Below, one piece after another: positions 8,919 to 19,323 of a stretch of DNA of 20,907 nt. This DNA comes from Conidiobolus incongruus B7586 (Eukaryota > Entomophthoromycota > Entomophthoromycetes > Entomophthorales > Conidiobolaceae): NCBI GenBank assembly GCA_000697335.1, contig JNEM01006142.1, positions 1-20,907 of the forward strand. The letters run 5' to 3'. Position 1 is the stretch's first letter. Every line of letters starts with the position of its first letter. A program made the translations under genes and the position numbers. The notes under the pieces are model-generated. The model ran no database searches. It had not been told where the DNA came from and saw only the letters and a program-made list of their open reading frames with translations.

Positions 8919-10829
8919 ATGTCAGATCCTCCAAGCAATCTCCAAAATTCTATTCAATTACCTGATTACGAAAAGGCAGACCAACAACAGTTACCCAACG
9001 TTTTCTTATTTAACGTTGAATATCCCGGCTATATAAAAAATTTAAACAAGTGTTTAGAAACTTTAGGCGGGATTGAGAGCTTAACTAAGAGCTTTGTGGG
9101 GCAGGGAGCTTTCGACTTGAGGTATAGACCTCAGGACCCTTTGAGTCACCCGATAAGTGGTGATAATATCGATACAAGGAAATTTTTGCTGAAAGTGACT
9201 AGGAAGGTGAGAATTAGGAAGAAGAAGAAGGTTCAAGATACTGGAAATTCTCAACAGAATGGCGGGGTTCCTACTGACGAAGATTTAGAACGGGGGGAGA
9301 CATTGAGTGTTCATGGCGAAGTTGTAGGACTAATTAACAATACTTTGAAATTTCGCAGTTTAGCTGATTTCCAGTATATATGTTCTAGGAACCATCCTGC
9401 CATTCCGCTTACGAAGGCCATCATCTCGGGAAAGCCCGAAGATCTAATTATGCAAGGGAACTTGTGGCTGAATATGGATATTTCCAATTTAAATTTACCA
9501 CTCATACCTCCTCCCATCTTCTCCAGAATGGAGAATTATTTCGATTACAAGTTCCAGCAAGCCCCCAGTTTAAGGAAGGTGATGGTCAAGTCCGCAGACG
9601 GTAATAGTTATTCAGTCAAATATCAAAATATGCGCAAGAGTACCAAAATCCTCATGCTAGTAAGAAAATTCGACGATGATAATATTCCTTTGGGGCCATC
9701 TCCACAACTTTTGGCGCATCGCACGTCAATTCCCCAAAATTTGCTCGATAAGGCTCAGAATTTGTTTCAAGAACGTCCAGTGTGGGCTCGTCATTCTTTT
9801 ATGAGTAAAATCCCTAAGCAAAAGAGAATTATTTATGAGCGTTTATTACCACAAGTCGCCTATCTTATGAGTAATGGTCCATGGCGCGATTGCTGGATTC
9901 GCTACGGTTATAATCCCAAGGAGCATATTGATGCCAGATTTTATCAGGTATTAGACATTCGATCAATCGCTGCACAGCGCCAGATCACTCGTGCAAAGCG
10001 TAAACTGGCCATCGAACCTCGGGAATCTGTTGAAAGCAAAGAACCCCAAGAAACTAGTCATCAGGATTATAGCTTCATCTTTGATTCTCCTTCGTCTACG
10101 CTCAGATCCCAATACCAATACTCGGACATTATACACCCTCGAGTCAGACGCTATATTGATTCTAATTATGGCCTTCGCAACGAATGTGATGAAACCTCGG
10201 GATGGTACCATCACGCGATCACCCGCAAGATCCGCAAACTGGTCAAAGCGATCCTCGAAACGCCGGAAGAGATAGCGAATCACGAGGATACTGACGAAGA
10301 GATCCTCGTGAAGAAGTGGGACTACGACAAGATGAAGTACCAACAGAATCAGAAGCAAAGCAGCCAGAAACCCAAGATCGCGTCAGTGGTCGCCAGCAAT
10401 GTTGGAACGCCGTCGTCTCATTCCAATCCCACAGCCACCAGGGAAACTCCCTTCACCACACAGACTGAATCCAACCCATTCGATGCATTCCGACGACCTA
10501 TGGACAATACGCATATTGACCAGTTCATGGACCAACTCACTCTCAACCCCCGCGACAGCCACCCATTCACCATGGACTTCGAAGACTCAGAGCAGTATGC
10601 CAACGTGTTTGGATCAGACGACGATGGCGATGGCGATGGCGATGATGATATGGAGTACGAAGTACCTACCACCATGCCTTCAAATCCTATTGACGATGAT
10701 GATGACGAAGATTACGAGGAGGATGACGATCAGGACACTGACGACGATCAGTTAGCATTGAATGATACTCAACCGCAACGCCCTACTAATGCAGATAACC
10801 ATAAGGATGATATGGATATTGACAATTAA
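8919..10829 (+). CDS. Transcription factor IIIC subunit (GTF3C5 / Tfc1 / Sfc1 family, tau95)
   Basis: A single uninterrupted exon of 636 aa. This TFIIIC subunit belongs to the tauA subcomplex, which binds the A-box of tRNA and other Pol III genes and helps recruit TFIIIB. The N-terminal domain (about residues 25-160) shows the family pattern: VEYPGYIKN, LETLGG, LDLRYRPQDP-like LRYRPQDPLSHP, a basic KVRIRKKKK, then VVGLINNTLKF and LADFQYI. The hallmark IPPPIFSR is at 196-203. The C-terminal DNA-binding-type domain carries RPVWAR (286-291), GPWRDCWIRYGYNP (320-333) and FYQVLDIR (341-348), and GWYHHAI occurs later. All have counterparts in human GTF3C5. The last about 70 residues are an Asp/Glu-rich tail, as in other family members. 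The length is close to yeast Tfc1 (649 aa). The ATG at 8919 fits the start of homology, and no closer in-frame ATG precedes the domain. Confidence 0.95.
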   Translation: MSDPPSNLQNSIQLPDYEKADQQQLPNVFLFNVEYPGYIKNLNKCLETLGGIESLTKSFVGQGAFDLRYRPQDPLSHPISGDNIDTRKFLLKVTRKVRIRKKKKVQDTGNSQQNGGVPTDEDLERGETLSVHGEVVGLINNTLKFRSLADFQYICSRNHPAIPLTKAIISGKPEDLIMQGNLWLNMDISNLNLPLIPPPIFSRMENYFDYKFQQAPSLRKVMVKSADGNSYSVKYQNMRKSTKILMLVRKFDDDNIPLGPSPQLLAHRTSIPQNLLDKAQNLFQERPVWARHSFMSKIPKQKRIIYERLLPQVAYLMSNGPWRDCWIRYGYNPKEHIDARFYQVLDIRSIAAQRQITRAKRKLAIEPRESVESKEPQETSHQDYSFIFDSPSSTLRSQYQYSDIIHPRVRRYIDSNYGLRNECDETSGWYHHAITRKIRKLVKAILETPEEIANHEDTDEEILVKKWDYDKMKYQQNQKQSSQKPKIASVVASNVGTPSSHSNPTATRETPFTTQTESNPFDAFRRPMDNTHIDQFMDQLTLNPRDSHPFTMDFEDSEQYANVFGSDDDGDGDGDDDMEYEVPTTMPSNPIDDDDDEDYEEDDDQDTDDDQLALNDTQPQRPTNADNHKDDMDIDN

Positions 10830-11725
10830 TTTAATATTTTTTTCTTATAAAAATATAAACAATACCACTTTTAAAACCTATATGATTTATACAAATTTAA
10901 TTAATTTTACATTATTGTCCCTAATAAGCTGGATATGGATTGGTCAGTCCCTTAATATATAAATTATCAGTTAAGGTTTAAAAAGATTAATTCTTCATTT
11001 GAAAAGATATATTCCCAATTGTTTTATAATAATTAGATCATAATACCTAATAAAAAATAACACAATACAAAGCATATTATAGTTTTTATAATTGAATTAT
11101 CAATTTAATTAAATATTTAAACTCTAAAGAAAATTACTATTCAAAATTTTATGAAATTTATAGTAATGATCAAATAATAAATTGTAATTTATAATTATCA
11201 GGTTGATTAAATTGAATGTTTGACAATTTTTTGTCACATTACTATCATTTATAATTAATATGCAAATTGGCTATATTTTTTTGTATATTTGTTATACTTT
11301 CTATTTTCTTAATTATTACACAAAATCTAAATTCATTAATTTTTTATATAATTCAAAGTCAAATCGAATAAAACTATGGCAAATTTCATTTCAAGCTATA
11401 AGGATATAAAATTTTATAAATTTTGTTTATGGCATGATATCTGGTGTTACTGCGGCGTTTTTAATATAATATGGAGTTATTAGGGAGATAGTGTGACTAC
11501 TGAATTGTAAATGCTAGGAACTGAGTACTTGAAATAAATGTTAAATACATATGAAAAAAAAATTAATTTCTGATAAAAAACATAACAAAAAAAATCAAAT
11601 AACAATTGATAAGATATATATTATAATGTATTAGTATATTAATTACAGTTCAACCCAAAATAATCATATTAATTATATTCTTTAGAGTATGAACGATTGA
11701 GTGTTTGATACAACTAATTCCGGAA
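10830..11725. other. Convergent intergenic region, nothing recognised
   Basis: About 900 bp between the TFIIIC stop (+) and the stop of the GPI protein gene (-), so it holds two 3' ends and probably no promoter. It is AT-rich with short poly-A/T runs. Some less AT-rich sequence occurs around 11430-11520 but contains no usable ORF. Confidence 0.5.
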
Positions 11726-12211
11726 TTAGAAGAAGGCAGCAACAATACCTAATGAGAGAGCGAGGAAGGAAGCGCTGGCGAATTGGGAGGAGGCATCGCC
11801 AGTCTTGTTTTGGGAGTTAGATCCGGATTCGGTCTTACTGACAGAGTCTCTGGAGCCGGAGGACTTAGAAGCATCGGAAGCAGAACCGGTGGCACTAGTC
11901 TTTTCAGAAGCGCTAGTAGCGGTGGAAGTGGGCTTCTTAGCGCCGGGAACATTACAGTAAATATCGACTTGAGCTTGTTGGAGCTTAGCTTTACCCTTGT
12001 TAACTTCATCGTCGGGGCAGTTGATGTAACATTGCAATAAGGCTTGGTTCTTTTCACATTTGCAAACAGCATCGTCACCACAGTGGTTGAGAGCAGCTTC
12101 AGCGTCACTGACACATTTGTCGACAACATTTTGAGCAGCACACTTCTTAGCAGATTGGGCAGTGATGGGGGAGAGAATAGCAGGAATGATAGCAAGCAAA
12201 CTCAATTTCAT
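11726..12211 (-). CDS. GPI-anchored serine-rich cell-surface protein with 8-cysteine domain
   Basis: Encodes 161 aa. The start at 12211 is preferred over the in-frame ATG at 12259 because it opens directly with a signal peptide (MKLSLLAIIPAILSPITAQS) and sits 69 bp below a TATA element. The mature N-terminus has eight cysteines at residues 24, 33, 44, 50, 52, 61, 65 and 86 (spacing 8-10-5-1-8-3-20). The wording (KKCAAQNVVDKC, CKCEKN, CYINCPDD, YCNVPGA) matches the fungal 'GPI-anchored serine-threonine-rich' small-protein family and is CFEM-like in style but not a clear CFEM. A Ser/Thr/Lys-rich stalk (about 93-140, one NKT sequon at 135) and a C-terminal hydrophobic tail (ASFLALSLGIVAAFF) after small residues give a classical GPI signal. 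It should sit at the plasma membrane or be linked to wall glucan. Codon choice is much more G/C-ending than in neighbours, suggesting high expression. Confidence 0.9.
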   Translation of the reverse strand: MKLSLLAIIPAILSPITAQSAKKCAAQNVVDKCVSDAEAALNHCGDDAVCKCEKNQALLQCYINCPDDEVNKGKAKLQQAQVDIYCNVPGAKKPTSTATSASEKTSATGSASDASKSSGSRDSVSKTESGSNSQNKTGDASSQFASASFLALSLGIVAAFF

Positions 12212-12279
12212 TTTAATAAAACAAGTCAATCCAAAGCAAATATCAAAAAAACTATTCACCCATTTTGCAATCTCTAACC

Positions 12280-12287
12280 TATTTATA
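12280..12287 (-). promoter_or_regulatory. TATA box of the GPI protein gene
   Basis: On the minus strand the sequence reads GGTATAAATAGG, a good TATA box, 69-76 bp upstream of the chosen ATG at 12211. The small secreted protein gene at 19233 has the same core (GTATAAATAG) at 83-90 bp. The motif is direct; its function is inferred from position. Confidence 0.6.
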
Positions 12288-14713
12288 CCTATTAGTGGTC
12301 GAAATTCATTTATTCACATTAAATTATTTAGCACTTGTCCAACTATTCATCACACCGTTTCAATTTCCTAATATCTTAAACCCAATTTTAACCAACATGA
12401 ATTTAAACATTATGTTCATTCTGCCAATCCCCAAAAATGGTAATCAGATATTCAATTCAAAAATTTAATGTTTAGATAAATTGAGCATGGGCGTATTGTA
12501 ATTCCTAATTTGAAAATAGTTAGTATGCTAGTAAATAAGAGTTATCTTTTCTTGAATTTATTATCATTAAAAGGTTAGCTAAATCATGGCATACTATTAA
12601 ATGATTATATAATATTATTTGGATTATCATTCATTTTTAATGTAAAATTTTCAATATCTTTTATATTCAAGTTATATGATCATCCCAATCAGTTTATTCC
12701 TAAATATAATCAAGTACTCAATAAAGTATGGAAATAATGTGTTAATAGATGAAATTTGAGATAAAAATAATCTTTTGTTCTAATCATATCAATTGATTCA
12801 AATATAGTATTTTTGACTAAGAGATTTTGAATCATGTATCATAAATATTTTTCCAAATGCTATTGATAGATTAATATTCATTAAAATGAATAAACAATGG
12901 TGCAATTGATCCATCATCATATACTTTTAAATTGTTGAAAGCTTATCAAAAATAACTGAAAAAGAACTAGAAACCTTCTGAGATATTTGTAATATGTAAT
13001 AATTGATTAGTTCAAATAGTGCTGTTTTTGAGGATATATTTGATATTTTTTTGCTTTTTTAAATACAATTATGCAGAAATATGATTGGAATTTCTAGACT
13101 GAATAAATCTACTTGATCAATTAATATTAGTCAAAGTATTTATAGATTTCATTTAAAACTTAATTTTTTAACTATTTTGAGATAACTGTTTACAGCCACA
13201 GATATAAATGCTATTGTTATTTGAATTTTATAATCCAACCATTACAGAAGCATATTAATAAAAAACACATCTACTACACTCTAATGGTTTAATGTCTCAT
13301 TGTAAAAATCTATTTATATTAAAATTTTTTCAAATTAAAATCCAACTTCTTAAGTCAATTGGTGTAAATAACTTTGATTATAACTAAATGAATTGTTCAG
13401 AATATTACAAAGTTTCTCTCGATCATTTAACCAATTGAAGAATGTATCAATCTATATATTTTAAACTTCAAATTATATTATTATAGTTTTTCATAATACT
13501 TATCAATATTTTATACGCAATTCTATTTTATAAGCAATTATTTTGGATTGATGAGTTAATATTCAAAAAAATAACGATTTAGAATATAAGGAAATATCTA
13601 TTAAAATCATTATTAGTCCTGGTTTTTTGAATAGTAAGCTATAAAACTATAATATCAATCATAAATATATTTAAGTTGAAATTAACGATTACTGGTTATT
13701 TTTTGAAAGGTTGAAGAGTTTAAATCAACATATACTTAAATAACTTTTTATTTATATTTTCAATTTTATAACGATTTAAATATTGTTATATTATTTAAAT
13801 ACTATATGCTTTTGATTTGGATATTTGAGGTTATTATAATAAAAGAATTAATATGAAATTATTATGCAGAAAATATGAGATATATCTTTGGATATAATTA
13901 AACAGTCTTTGTTGTCATTTTTGAAATTCATTAAGCTTATCATATCCCACTCTACATATTTGAATATTTAGCTAAATTCTAATTCAAGAAATTAAATGAC
14001 ATAACTCAATTGAAAAATGATTTGTTAAGAAAATTTTCGAAAAACCTTCAAAAATAACACTATATATATCTCATCGTTTTATTGATGTTTAACGTTAAAA
14101 CAATTCTTAAAACCTTAATAAATTTTCTTGTATAGTTAATAGCAAATAAATATCAACGATAGAAGCGAATCGCTTCATATGTAACAAAAATGATACTCAA
14201 ACATGAAAATTGGATTATTTGAATAAAACAATTTCAAATTAACATATTTCCATTAGATAATATATTCTTTATTAATCAAGTATCTAATAGTTACTATTTT
14301 GGTAACAATGATATCAAACAAGTCACTTGTTTTTTATTCATTTTTCATTATAAATTTCACATTGACAGCGATTATATTAATCATATATATACTTTTAACA
14401 TTCCAATTTATAATTGAAAAAATTCTAAGAATTAAAAAAACTAAATTTAAGATATATATATATATATATATATATCATTTAACTTCAAATATATTATTGG
14501 ATATTATTAGATATCATAATGTATATTATTCGAAAACTTTTTCAATTTGAATTTCTGGAGCTTTTATAATATTAAACACAATGAAAAACTATAAATAACA
14601 TAATTTTAAATAATAATAACTATTTATTGATTATTCATAAAAAAATAGACAAGTATTCAATATATTCAAATAGCAATGAAAAATAACCAATAAGTTTAAA
14701 AAGAGAAAAATAT
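12288..14713. other. 2.4-kb AT-rich gene-free region
   Basis: Upstream DNA of the GPI gene on the left and downstream DNA of the I9-type gene on the right. I found no ORF with sensible composition on either strand, no tRNA-like hairpin set and no repeat apart from an (AT)12 run at 14452-14475. The open stretches present (for example 12265-12468 and 14299-14550) have an amino-acid content expected from random AT-rich sequence. Confidence 0.6.
14452..14475. repeat. (AT)12 microsatellite
   Basis: An uninterrupted 24-nt alternating AT run in non-coding DNA, downstream of the I9-type gene. A similar (AT)10 run lies at 19664-19683. Confidence 0.9.
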
Positions 14714-15224
14714 TTAAAAATCAATTCCAAAACGTTCGATGGGGTCGATACTAATCGGTTGGTCAGCTTCCACTTCTTCAATAATACCGGCATAAGGTGC
14801 ATTCAACTGGTCAACAGCTCTTTGTACGAAAGCTCTACTGGATTTAGCACTAAATCCGTTAATTATTGATAAATCATGGTGGAATTCCCCGTTGGAACAT
14901 AATAAATCGATGACGAATTGTCTTTTATCAGAGTTCGAAGTTCCGTCTTTAAACATGAATATATATGTATTATCAGATCTAGCTAGAATAATTTATTAAT
15001 TTGAAATTCAAATTTATAAAATATATCTATTTTACCTGTTTCTTTTAACTTCGCTTCTCTTAAACAGCTTTTTTTATCAAACTTCTTAGGGTCAAACTTT
15101 CCAAATGTACTCTGAGCTTGACAAGTTATCAATAATAGCATAAAAGCTAAAAAGCTATAGCCAAATTTAATAAAATGAGAAATAATTTTAATTAGTTAAA
15201 TTACTTAAAGATAATTTTTATCAT
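14714..15224 (-). CDS. Secreted stand-alone inhibitor-I9 (subtilisin propeptide-like) protein, 3 exons
   Basis: Three exons join in frame: 15224-15205 (20 nt), 15154-15036 and 14982-14714. The introns are 50 nt (15204-15155, GTAATT...CTATAG) and 53 nt (15035-14983, GTAAAA...TTCTAG), with phases 2 and 1. The product has 135 aa. It opens with a signal peptide (MIKIIFNFLAFMLLLITCQA), which exists only after splicing the tiny first exon to the second. A linker (FGKFDPKKFDKKSC) precedes the I9 fold at about residues 51-120: TYIFMFKDGTS, the hallmark IINGFSAK (87-93) and a final strand near AGIIEEVEAD. The I9 domain is normally the propeptide and intramolecular chaperone of subtilases; free copies such as yeast Pbi2 and Pleurotus POIA1 inhibit subtilisin-like proteases. 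No protease domain follows, so this looks like a free inhibitor. Its export suggests an extracellular or vacuolar target, which is inferred. Confidence 0.82.
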
Positions 15225-16224
15225 TATTAACAAAGAAATAAATATTTAATAAAATTTTTAATAAAATAAAGGTAATTATACTTATTTTAAATAATTATGA
15301 AACGAAGAAATGAATTTATGAAATTTAAAAGTTGCCTTTACAAACAAGAATAATTTATTCTTGGTTACAGGAATAATTGGAATTTAATTCTATTCACTTG
15401 ATAAAAAACTAAATAAAAATAAATATAATGCTGAAATAAATTAATTTTATTGAAATACACCAATGTAGATATTATATATTAAAGCCTTTTTATTGATATA
15501 ATATTATAACTTTTATAACAATATACTATTATATTAAAATATAATAAATCAATCTCATATTATATTAAGGTAATACTTTATTTAGAATAAATTATATTGA
15601 TAACTAAAATTATATATTCAATTTGTAAAATTAAAGCGACTTTGGATTATTACTAGTTTATAACCATTTATTTGATTGGTTAAAATATTATTTTATTTTA
15701 AAGTTATTTCTGTAAATATAAATTATATATAAATTACTTTAATCAATTTGGCGAAATTGATAGGAATAATTTAATTCCAATATCATTTAACCTAATTAAT
15801 TTAACTGAGATGATCAATTACTTATAAAAAATTTAGACTTAAGTGTATTACATTTGAAATTGAAAATTATATATAGTTTTTTATTAGCGTTATTATTTAT
15901 AAAAATATACGTTTATATATATATTATTCTGTTCCTAAATTCTAATATGATACTTGGCATCAACATCAGAAAATTATATAATTAAATAATTAAATATTAT
16001 AATTGAGTATATTTCAACTAGTAATAAAAACAAATGTATTAAATAATAATGATAATAATTTTTTTATTTTTATATAAAATAATACATTTTAATAATTCCA
16101 AATAAACCATAATAAGATCAGTTTGACTCTGATTATTTAATAAAATGAAGTCAATGAAAGATTATATTGTTCGATATTATTTTTATAGGTATACGATTCT
16201 CCAATTTCTATTCGATCTTAGGAT
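15225..16224. promoter_or_regulatory. Upstream region of the I9-type gene and 3' end of the TMEM209-like gene
   Basis: About 1 kb of AT-rich DNA between two minus-strand genes, so it should hold the I9-type promoter and the TMEM209-like terminator. One TGATTGG (reverse of CCAATCA) occurs near 15673. No TATAAATA of the kind found at the other two secreted-protein genes was seen. Nothing else was recognised. Confidence 0.35.
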
Positions 16225-18254
16225 TTAAGGTTCAATTTTCAATACATCCATTAATTTATAGGTATTACTATTGGCATTAAATAATCTAAGATTTTTAATA
16301 TTAATATATAATATATATTGTCAAAGCAAGTTTCAACTTACCCGATTCGTCCTTGTAATTTGTCTCTAACTAAAGTTAAGTAAACAATCAAGGTTAAGAA
16401 TAAATTGAATCTTCCCTATAAATTCAAAATAATTTATATTAAATTTGGTGTCAAACCTCTAAAGTTTTGGTAAATTTACCTCAGGCAAATCGAGTAATCT
16501 GTTTTGATCAATGACACCATATTTGAGATGGTTAGGCTCTAATTCCTTAATAAATAATCCCTCTAAATCGTGGGGTCTACGATTCCATCCGAGTCGAAGT
16601 TCCTTGCTAAAGCTGCGGTTAGTCAACCAACTAGCTCCATGGTGATTACAATTGAGGTCGATGTAAGTACTGAAGAGATGGAAAATTAATTCACTATCTG
16701 TGGGATATTCATGAGTCCAATGATCTTTAGCATCACCACCAGAATTCCAGCGATAGTGGGTCATAAAATCGCCTTCAGCAAGTTTACAAATACGATAAAT
16801 CATATATTCACGACATTCGTACTCGCCCAAATTCAAATATCTTTCCAATTGTAACCTACCTTGGATAGTGGGATGAGTTGGATACATTTTGTAAAGCTCT
16901 CTTAATGAAGTTGGAAAGTTGGTGTTAATTGGTTGAGTATCAAAAATAGTTACCATTTCTTCTAATGGAAGAGTCGCGCTTAAAAGTGTGAGATGAGGTA
17001 ACTGCTGTTCAATGAGGAATTGATCGATTCCATTAATAGCTTCAACCAACGATTTTAATAATTGCTTAGAAATCCAATGACGTAACTGTTGAATCAATTG
17101 ATATTGGGTATCTTGAAGTTTGAACTCTTCGATAGTACTACTGGGATCAAGGTAGCTCATGCCAGGGATCAATTGATCTTGATATTGAGATTCTTTGTGA
17201 GATGTAGGGAGAGGAGCGGGGTGATATTTGGGATGGGTAGGTGCAGGTGTAGCAGAGGGAACAGTAGGACGAAAAGTTGACAAAGGAGCAGCGCCAAAAT
17301 GTAAAGAGGGGACAGCTTGGTTCGTGGATTGCATCCTAAAAATCATTTAATTTAATTGAATTTAGAAGATGAAACAATAATATTACTGAAGTTGAGACTG
17401 GAATTGAGGTTGAGTCTGAGGTTGATGTTGGGTGAATAAAGGACGATAAGCTGGAGGTTGAAAAGCAAAGGGTGCAGAATTAAGATTAGGTTGAACTGTG
17501 GTAGTATTGATAGGTGCAGGAGCAGGAGCAGCTGAATCTGATGATGATTTCAACCCTTTGAAAAAATCACCAAAAGAGAAAAATATACTTAAATATAATT
17601 TAATAGTTGTGACGAAATCTTCTTTAGGTTGTTCAGTTACACTTTCACTGGGGATGGGAGCAGGTTTAGCGGGCTGTGTAACAATAGTGGGAGGTAAAGT
17701 AATCACTTTATAAGCAGAATGACTCAGATGTATAAAAATCAAGCAGCCAAAGATATATGCTAGTGTAAGTATTAGTAAAGACTTTAAATATAGTATTAAC
17801 TTGGAGAATTTACTAGCTAACCAAGTGAAAGGAATAAATTTAGACAATTTGTTGTAAAGATTGGTATATATAAGAGTGAATAAACCGACAAGAGAACCAG
17901 AGAAAAAGAATAACTCTCTCATTGCGGCATTAAAGAGAGGGTTTGCTAATTAAAGTTTAAAAAAATATTTAAAGAAATTAAAAATAAATATATACCTTGT
18001 TCAGTTTGTGATAAAGAATCAGAATCAGGATTTGAAGCTTGTTTGAGATAACCTGGTAATTTCTGTTTATCAGCTTGAGAGGTGGAAATAGAGTAATCTG
18101 TATTGAAAGTTTTGTCATCCTTATTTTTCTCCTTTTCAATTTCGCTAGGTAATAGAGGGGCAGGATCCTTTTTACTAGGTTGGGAATGTTTTGTTGGTGG
18201 TTGTTTTGGTAAAAGTTTTTCCACACCTTCATACCATTGAAGGTTTTCCGACAT
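16225..18254 (-). CDS. TMEM209-family nuclear-envelope protein (Pfam 'Cytochrome B561, N terminal'), 5 exons
   Basis: Exons 18254-17996, 17945-17387, 17335-16480, 16415-16342 and 16285-16225 join in frame (1809 nt, 602 aa). The introns are 50, 51, 64 and 56 nt, all GT-AG. Features in order: a polar N-terminus, NPLFNAAMREL leading into a first membrane segment (about 98-117), a second segment (about 138-160), a Pro/Gln-rich linker, and a C-terminal domain from about residue 330. That domain carries the family signatures YMIYRICKLAEGDF, YRWNSGGD (467-474), PTDSELIFHLFSTYID (484-499), and the end LPEGRFNLFLTLIVYLTLVR then GRIGLFN. Human TMEM209 has the same order ([50 protein letters not shown]), is reported at the nuclear envelope and associates with Nup205. 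The family name with cytochrome b561 is historical; no heme-binding pattern is seen. The last short exon is the least certain, supported by phase and the GRIGL match. Confidence 0.88.
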
Positions 18255-18843
18255 CTTTAACTACTTTATAATTGATAATTATTTTATGAATAATAGAGTT
18301 TTTAGTTAAAAATTGCTGTGTTTGATGCAATTGTAATAATTTTATATATGTATTTTGTAATCAATGGATATGAAAACACATTATTTAATTCAATTTCATT
18401 GTGTAATAAATTATGGGATACATTGGCTGTATAATAACCCAAAGCTATAATTAAGTAAATTTTTTTCAAAATATATATAATTATAGAAACAACCTGTCAA
18501 AAAATAATTATATTGAAAAACCGATTTAATCAACATCCATAAAGCTACAAATTGTATTTCTCTAGAGTATTATTTTCAGTTTTAATCTATTACTTATCAA
18601 TGAAATTTAAAAAAATAAATATATGAAATATCACTTGTTCAACAATCTTTATTCATACATTAATTTAAAAATAATTTATAAGATAAAAATATCTTGAACA
18701 GTTTGATTAATATTTCCAAAATTAATATATATTTCCAAATAAAATATGAGTAACAATAAGGATACTAAAGAACTAAAATAAATGTTTAGGTAAAAGGTTA
18801 ATTGAAATATAACAGTCTAAATTTATTTATTCAAAAATATAAC
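18255..18843. other. Intergenic region upstream of the TMEM209-like gene
   Basis: About 590 bp of AT-rich DNA between two minus-strand genes. It presumably contains the promoter of the TMEM209-like gene and the 3' end of the small secreted protein gene. No distinctive motif or ORF was seen. Confidence 0.4.
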
Positions 18844-19233
18844 TTATCTGCGTCTTTTAACTTCTTCAACCATTTTGTTAAATTGCTCTGTAGTTTCCGC
18901 CATAAACGTCTTAAATCCTTCATTTTCTTTAATTTGTTTGGTTATATCTTCAAATTGCGCTCTAGTTTCTTTATCCATTTTACTCTTTAATAGAGGTACA
19001 CCCATTTCATAAAAGAGCTTAGCCTTATCCAAGAGACCGTCCAGTGTATGGGAACCTGACGGTTGTTCATTTTTTAAAGCTAGTCTGGGAGTTTCCTTCT
19101 GAGTGATTTTACCAGAATCCGATCCAGTAAGACTTTTAGTCAAATCATCGAAAAATCCTCTACGAATGGCAAAACCATTGACATTTGTAGCAAACATAAA
19201 TAATCCAATAATACTAGTACCAAAAATTTTCAT
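18844..19233 (-). CDS. Small secreted, cysteine-free helical protein of unknown function
   Basis: A single exon of 129 aa. The start at 19233 is chosen over an in-frame ATG at 19305 because it gives a clean signal peptide (MKIFGTSIIGLFMFATNVNG) and lies 83-90 bp below a TATAAATA box. The longer start would put a Lys/Phe-rich stretch in front. The mature region begins near FAIRRGFFDD, with a dibasic RR close to the cleavage site that a Kex2-like protease could use. It contains no cysteine and is rich in charged residues. The second half (about 63-129) looks like amphipathic helices (LLDKAKLFYEMGVPLL; FEDITKQIKENEGFK; EQFNKMVEEV) and ends KRRR. The family is not recognised. It resembles effector-like or processed secreted peptides of fungi only in general terms. 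Confidence 0.75.
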   Translation of the reverse strand: MKIFGTSIIGLFMFATNVNGFAIRRGFFDDLTKSLTGSDSGKITQKETPRLALKNEQPSGSHTLDGLLDKAKLFYEMGVPLLKSKMDKETRAQFEDITKQIKENEGFKTFMAETTEQFNKMVEEVKRRR

Positions 19234-19315
19234 TTTAACAATTGATTTAAATTTAAAAGTAATATAAGTATTAAATAGTTTAAAAAACACCAAAATTATA
19301 AACACTGGTCAAAGC

Positions 19316-19323
19316 TATTTATA
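19316..19323 (-). promoter_or_regulatory. TATA box of the small secreted protein gene
   Basis: The minus strand reads AAGTATAAATAGC, 83-90 bp upstream of the ATG at 19233. It shares the ten bases GTATAAATAG with the element of the GPI protein gene at 12280-12287. Function is inferred from sequence and spacing. Confidence 0.55.

Noticed and set aside
9963-10755. Several open frames antisense or out of frame within the TFIIIC gene
   Set aside because: They are shadows of the well-supported TFIIIC frame, including the translation of its acidic tail in other frames.
11783-12468. Plus-strand open frames opposite and upstream of the GPI protein gene
   Set aside because: They are antisense to a strongly supported gene or lie in its promoter, with no independent support.
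14299-14550. 83-residue open frame crossing the (AT)12 run
   Set aside because: It contains a Tyr-Ile repeat from the microsatellite and otherwise random AT-type composition.
17498-17713. Plus-strand open frame within TMEM209-like exon 2
   Set aside because: Antisense shadow of a supported exon.
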